From: Pseudomonas sp. ML96
GTDB taxonomy: Bacteria > Pseudomonadota > Gammaproteobacteria > Pseudomonadales > Pseudomonadaceae
Assembly: GCF_000761545.1 (NCBI RefSeq)
Contig: NZ_JPMY01000034.1
Location: 1-64,000 of the forward strand
Direction: 5' to 3'
DNA: 64,000 nt
The notes beneath the pieces are model-generated. The model searched no databases and was not told the origin of the DNA. It worked only from the letters and a program-made list of their open reading frames with translations. The position numbers and the translations under genes were made by a program. The first letter of the stretch is position 1. Each line of letters opens with the position of its first letter. Shown here piece by piece: positions 60,311 to 64,000 of this stretch.

Positions 60311-61648
60311 TCAGATGCCGAACGGAAAGGTTTCGGCCTCATGGCTCTGTTCGTCTTCCGCCAGCGCAGCCAGGGGCGAGATTGCCGTCGTACTTTCGAA
60401 CCACAAATAGGCATCGAACTGCTCCCCCAGCACCGCTTCGTAGTAGTGGCTGCGCAGCTCGGTTTGCGGGCGGTAGATCACGCCGATGGCGCGCTGCAGC
60501 AGCGGTTCGCTGAGGGCATGGCGCAAGGTGGCTTTGCCAGCACCGCGCCAGTCGACCAGCGCGGCGGGCAGGCCGGCGTGCAGGAAGCGCTGCTCCCAGC
60601 TATCCGGGCGTGACGGCAGCACAGGCTTGATCTGCAGTGCACCGCCCCAGTCATCGGCGGCGGCGACTTCGCCACGGTCGGTACCCATGCCGATCAGCAC
60701 GGCATCATCGCCCCAGCCGATGCGGCACAACTGGCCCAGGTTGAATTCGCCGCGCCAGCCCATGGCGGTGGCCGCCGCATCGCCGATGTGCGAGTTATGC
60801 GCCCAGACCACCGCTTTGGCGCCGCGCCCCCGGTGTTTCAGCACCTGCTTGAGGGTGTCGAACATGTGGTTGTCGCGCAGGTTCCAGGACGACGCCGAGG
60901 CGCGGTACATCAGCCGGTAGTACTGCTCGGCTGCGCGCACCACGCGGGCGTTCTGCGCCGCATCGAACAGCCCATCGTCACGCTCCAGGCTCTCCAGGCG
61001 TGCCCACAGCAGCTCGCCGAGTTGTTCGATCACCGCCGCTTCGCAGGAATCCTTGCCGCCCCATTCGACGCGTTCGCCATAGCTGGCCGGGTCATCCTGC
61101 CAGGGCGTCAGGCAGGCGTAGCGCTGGCGCGCCTGCGCGGCTTGGGCCGGGTCGCTGTCGTCGAGGTAGCCCAGCACTGCCTCCATCGAGGCGCGCAGGC
61201 TGTAGATATCCAGGCCGCGAAACTCGACGCGCTCATCCGCTGCCAGGGTGGCGTTGTGCTGGTGCAGCCAGCGCACGAATTCCAGAGTTTCGTGGTTGCG
61301 CCACATCCAGCTGGGGAAGCGGGTAAACACCGCGTTCTCGCCGGGGCTGTCCTGGTGGCGCACGTGGCGGTCGATGCGTGCCGCATCCGGCCAGTCGCCC
61401 TCGATGGCGACGACGTTGAAACCATGCTGTTCGATCAGCCGGCGGGTGATCGCCGCCCGTGCCCGATAGAACTCCGAGGTGCCGTGGCTGGCCTCGCCGA
61501 TCAGCACCACGCGTGCATCGCCGTAGCGGGAGAAGGGTACGCCGAACTCCTCGGCATCGAAGTCCGGCAGCGGTTCGGCGCTGTGGCGCAGCAGCTGGAT
61601 CAGCGCGCCATCGGAGCGCGGCGGATGGCGCAGAGCGGCGGAGGACAT
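60311..61648 (-). CDS. Erythromycin-esterase family protein
   Basis: 445 aa. Erythromycin-esterase/EreA fold motifs: VVLIGEASHGTSEFYRARAAITRRLIEQHGFNVVAIEGDW (in parts), then RWLHQHN, AVVWAHNSHIGDA and the end GVIYRP. The His in EASHGTSE and the Glu in EGDW are the active-site residues of the family. Many chromosomal members have no antibiotic activity, so resistance should not be assumed. ATG 61648 has GAGGT upstream. It faces the CBS gene over a 235-bp gap that has no supported ORF. Confidence 0.88.
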   Translation of the reverse strand: MSSAALRHPPRSDGALIQLLRHSAEPLPDFDAEEFGVPFSRYGDARVVLIGEASHGTSEFYRARAAITRRLIEQHGFNVVAIEGDWPDAARIDRHVRHQDSPGENAVFTRFPSWMWRNHETLEFVRWLHQHNATLAADERVEFRGLDIYSLRASMEAVLGYLDDSDPAQAAQARQRYACLTPWQDDPASYGERVEWGGKDSCEAAVIEQLGELLWARLESLERDDGLFDAAQNARVVRAAEQYYRLMYRASASSWNLRDNHMFDTLKQVLKHRGRGAKAVVWAHNSHIGDAAATAMGWRGEFNLGQLCRIGWGDDAVLIGMGTDRGEVAAADDWGGALQIKPVLPSRPDSWEQRFLHAGLPAALVDWRGAGKATLRHALSEPLLQRAIGVIYRPQTELRSHYYEAVLGEQFDAYLWFESTTAISPLAALAEDEQSHEAETFPFGI

Positions 61649-61883
61649 GGGGCATACCTCGTGGTGGGGCCTGTAGCGTTCGAGGTGTGGGGTGGCGGTA
61701 TGTTCACGCCAATTTCGCCGCCCACTGCTCGCCACTGGGAGTCGCCGTTACGCCTCTAGCCCGCCAGCAATGCGCCTTGCAAACCGAATGGGGAGAAACC
61801 CTGAACCGCCCATGGGCCCTCCAGTCCCATTCAGGGTAGGCGCCGCGAGCCCGGCGCCATCACTCCCGACACAGGAGGACGAC

Positions 61884-62297
61884 ATGAAAATCAACGAAAT
61901 CATGACGCGCAACGTACACACCGTACGCCCCGAGGAAAGCATTCGCGAGGCTGCCGCGCTGATGGCGCGCATCGACAGCGGTGCGCTGCTGGTGGAGGAG
62001 AACGACCGCCTGGTAGGCATGCTCACCGACCGCGACATCGCCCTGCGCGCCGTGGCCGAAGGCCTGCACGGCGACACGCCGGTGCGGCAGATCATGAGCG
62101 GCAACGTCTGTTACTGCTTCGAGGATGAAGACGTGCAGCACGTGGCGCAGAACATGGCCGATATCCAGAAGCGCCGCCTGCCGGTGCTCAGCCGCGAGAA
62201 GCGTCTGATCGGCGTGGTCTCGCTCGGCAACATCGCCAGCAGCCGCAGCGACAAGAGCAGCGGCACCGTGCTGCGCGGCGTCGCGCAAGCCCACTGA
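61884..62297 (+). CDS. CBS-domain pair protein
   Basis: 137 aa, two CBS domains: KINEIMTRNVHTVRPEESIREAAALM with LVGMLTDRDIALRAV, and VRQIMSGNVCYCFEDEDVQHVA with LIGVVSLGNIAS. No other domain, so it is likely an adenosine-ligand sensor that regulates a partner. A strong AGGAGGA precedes ATG 61884. It is 23 bases from the alcohol dehydrogenase gene and probably co-transcribed. Confidence 0.93.
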   Translation: MKINEIMTRNVHTVRPEESIREAAALMARIDSGALLVEENDRLVGMLTDRDIALRAVAEGLHGDTPVRQIMSGNVCYCFEDEDVQHVAQNMADIQKRRLPVLSREKRLIGVVSLGNIASSRSDKSSGTVLRGVAQAH

Positions 62298-62320
62298 GCC
62301 CATCGGGCACGGAGAACAGC

Positions 62321-63586
62321 ATGAAAGCCGTGGTATTCCATGATGTGGGCGATATTCGTCTGGACGATGTGCCCGAACCCACACTGCAAGAACCGACCGA
62401 CGCCATCGTGCGCCTGACCGCTTCCGCCATCTGCGGTACCGACCTGCACTTCGTGCGCGGCACGGTCAGCGGCATGGCCAAGGGCACCATTCTCGGCCAC
62501 GAGGGCGTCGGCATCATCGAGGCCCTGGGCGAGGACGTGCGCAACCTGCAGGTCGGCGATCGGGTGGTGATCCCCTCGACCATCGCCTGCGGCAACTGCG
62601 CCTACTGTCGCGCCGGTTACTACGCCCAGTGCGACGATGCCAACCCCAACGGCAAGGAGGCCGGCACGGCCTTCTTCGGCGGGCCTGAGCCTTCTGGCCC
62701 GTTCCATGGGCTGCAGGCGGAGAAGGCGCGCATTCCCTTCGCCCATGTCGGCCTGGTGCGCCTACCCAGCGAGATCAGCGACGATCAGGCGATCCTGCTC
62801 TCGGACATCTTTCCGACCGGCTACTTCGGCGCGGAGATGGCCGAGATCACCCACGGCGACACCGTGGCCGTGTTCGGTTGCGGCCCGGTCGGCCAGTTCG
62901 CCATCGCCAGCGCCAAGCTGCTCGGCGCGGCGCGGGTGTTCGCCATCGATCATTTGGAGGATCGGCTGCGCATGGCCCGCCAGCAGGGCGCGGAGGTGAT
63001 CAACTTCGGCGAGGAAGATCCGGTGCAGACCCTGCGCCGCTTGACCAATGGCATCGGCGTGGACCGCGCCATCGATGCAGTTGGCGTGGACGCCGAGTGC
63101 TCCTGCCATGCCGGCAGCCAGCAAGTCAGCGCCTTCCATGAGGAAATGGCCGCAGTGGCGCCCAACACCCACCCGGACGGCGCCAACTGGCACCCCGGCT
63201 CGGCGCCTAGCCAGGCGCTGCAGTGGGCGGTGGAGGCGCTGGACAAGGCCGGCACGCTGTCGATCATCGGCGTCTATCCGCAGCAGGCGCGGCACTTCCC
63301 GATCGGCATGGCGATGAACAAGAACCTGACCATCAACATGGGCAACTGCCATCACCGCAAGTACATCCCACGGCTGATCGAGCTGGTGCTCAACCACCGC
63401 ATCGACCCGGCCAAGATCCTCACCCAGGTCAAGCCGATGAGCGACGCCATCGAGGCGTTCAAGGCCTTCGACCGGCGCGAGCAGGGCTGGATCAAGGTCG
63501 AACTGCACCCGCAGATGCAACTCGGCGAGGGTAGCGAGGAGAGCATCGATGAGGGGCGGGTGAACGAGGCCATTGCAAAGATCTGA
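62321..63586 (+). CDS. Zinc-dependent alcohol dehydrogenase (MDR family)
   Basis: 421 aa. Catalytic zinc: Cys in SAICGTDLHF and the GHEGVG motif. Structural zinc: CGNCAYCRAGYYAQC. Rossmann motif VAVFGCGPVGQFAI. The size and segments (NHRIDPAKILTQVKPMSDAIEAFKAFDRREQGWIKVEL, in parts) resemble glutathione-independent formaldehyde dehydrogenase-like enzymes. Substrate uncertain. It follows the CBS gene closely and an 84-aa gene lies convergently downstream. Confidence 0.92.
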   Translation: MKAVVFHDVGDIRLDDVPEPTLQEPTDAIVRLTASAICGTDLHFVRGTVSGMAKGTILGHEGVGIIEALGEDVRNLQVGDRVVIPSTIACGNCAYCRAGYYAQCDDANPNGKEAGTAFFGGPEPSGPFHGLQAEKARIPFAHVGLVRLPSEISDDQAILLSDIFPTGYFGAEMAEITHGDTVAVFGCGPVGQFAIASAKLLGAARVFAIDHLEDRLRMARQQGAEVINFGEEDPVQTLRRLTNGIGVDRAIDAVGVDAECSCHAGSQQVSAFHEEMAAVAPNTHPDGANWHPGSAPSQALQWAVEALDKAGTLSIIGVYPQQARHFPIGMAMNKNLTINMGNCHHRKYIPRLIELVLNHRIDPAKILTQVKPMSDAIEAFKAFDRREQGWIKVELHPQMQLGEGSEESIDEGRVNEAIAKI

Positions 63587-63652
63587 CTTGCCAATGGCAG
63601 TTCATGAAGTCGCGGTGCGCTCGTGCCGCGCACCGCGCTTGCACCTGCAGGA

Positions 63653-63907
63653 CTAGCGCAGGCGCGGCAGCTTGGGTGCGGTGAGCAGGTCGATATCGAT
63701 GATCTCGACGTTGCAGCGCTCCAGCCACTCGATGGAGGAGAGATTGCCGAGCGGCATGGGTGGCTGGTTGTCGTAGGCATCCATCAATACATGCTCCGCC
63801 ACGGCCTTGTGATTGGGCAGCTTGATGGCGTGCACGGGTACCTTCTTCACATTGCCTTCAGCCATCCGATAGGTGATCAGCCAGTTCATTTTCTTGTTTC
63901 CACTCAT
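63653..63907 (-). CDS. Small hypothetical protein
   Basis: 84 aa, not recognised. It has a plausible mixed alpha/beta composition (MNWLITYRMAEGNVKKVPVH; EWLERCNVEIIDIDLLTAPKLP) and ends in PKLPRLR. The start is uncertain: ATG 63907 has no clear ribosome site, ATG 63889 (MNWLITY) is an alternative. Codon use is like the neighbours. It converges on the alcohol dehydrogenase gene. The last 93 bases of the window contain no supported feature. Confidence 0.6.
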   Translation of the reverse strand: MSGNKKMNWLITYRMAEGNVKKVPVHAIKLPNHKAVAEHVLMDAYDNQPPMPLGNLSSIEWLERCNVEIIDIDLLTAPKLPRLR

Positions 63908-64000
63908 GGCAGGTTAGGGGGCTCAACGCAGCGGCTCAGCAGGCAAATTGTTCCTCGCTCGCACCGCTCGTCGCTAACCGACCGCAGCGAGGCGGTAAAG

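Noticed and set aside
60311..61648. Macrolide resistance gene
   Set aside because: Only membership of the erythromycin-esterase family can be shown; most chromosomal members lack resistance function.

Overview
The window is a GC-rich stretch of a Pseudomonas chromosome. This rests on recognisable Pseudomonas proteins (RssB/RssC, CopI, DUF2388, the 'HPr-related' acidic protein, DUF3182) and on gene order. From about 1 to 35.5 kb the order matches what I remember of P. aeruginosa PAO1: tRNA-Glu/tRNA-Gly, fadE, GST, the YadGH-type ABC pair, copSR, copI, queF, thioesterase, mlaA/vacJ, rssBC, tal and dusA, then tRNA-Val, thrS-infC-rpmI-rplT-pheST-ihfA and tRNA-Pro. That comparison is from memory; no search was run.

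Region 1 (1-5.1 kb): two tRNA genes, then on the minus strand a conserved hypothetical, acyl-CoA dehydrogenase FadE and the outer-membrane fatty-acid porin FadL. Region 2 (5.5-12.2 kb): a glutathione transferase, a YadGH ABC exporter and a two-gene RND efflux operon without its outer-membrane channel. Region 3 (12.2-18.2 kb): copper resistance. A Cys-rich secreted protein, the CopRS two-component system and the divergent copI-copA-copB operon lie here, with a CopR-type box between copR and copI. Region 4 (18.3-27.5 kb): housekeeping and signalling, with QueF, DUF4404, a HAD protein lacking its nucleophile, a thioesterase, MlaA, a PilZ protein, RssB/RssC, transaldolase, DusA, DUF2388 and a glutamylpolyamine-type oxidase. 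Region 5 (27.7-35.5 kb): tRNA-Val and the translation operon thrS-infC-rpmI-rplT-pheS-pheT-ihfA-merR-like, ending at tRNA-Pro. The thrS leader holds two hairpins whose loops read CGU and GGU, like threonine anticodon loops.

After tRNA-Pro the content becomes accessory. Region 6 (35.5-40.5 kb): a pertactin-like autotransporter faces a single-protein fusion of a BvgA-like response regulator with PAS and degenerate histidine-kinase domains. A BvgA-type inverted heptad site lies between them. Region 7 (40.5-49.6 kb): a GntR-regulated cluster with an AprA-like flavoprotein, a two-cluster ferredoxin, an ABC importer whose binding protein ends in a NosL-like domain, a HEAT-repeat protein and a DUF971 protein, followed by a rhodanese and a serine acetyltransferase. 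I read it as uptake and redox handling of an unidentified, probably sulfur-containing compound. This and the BvgA-like/autotransporter pair are the best candidates for undescribed systems.

Region 8 (49.6-64 kb): RidA/LysR, an MscS channel with a cNMP-binding-like tail, a double-domain KaiC-like ATPase with a stand-alone receiver, a membrane diguanylate cyclase, a soluble HMG-CoA reductase, and a group of stress-type genes (acidic disordered protein, hydrolase, DUF3182, erythromycin-esterase family, CBS pair, zinc alcohol dehydrogenase). I see no transposase, integrase, CRISPR array, rRNA or phage genes.
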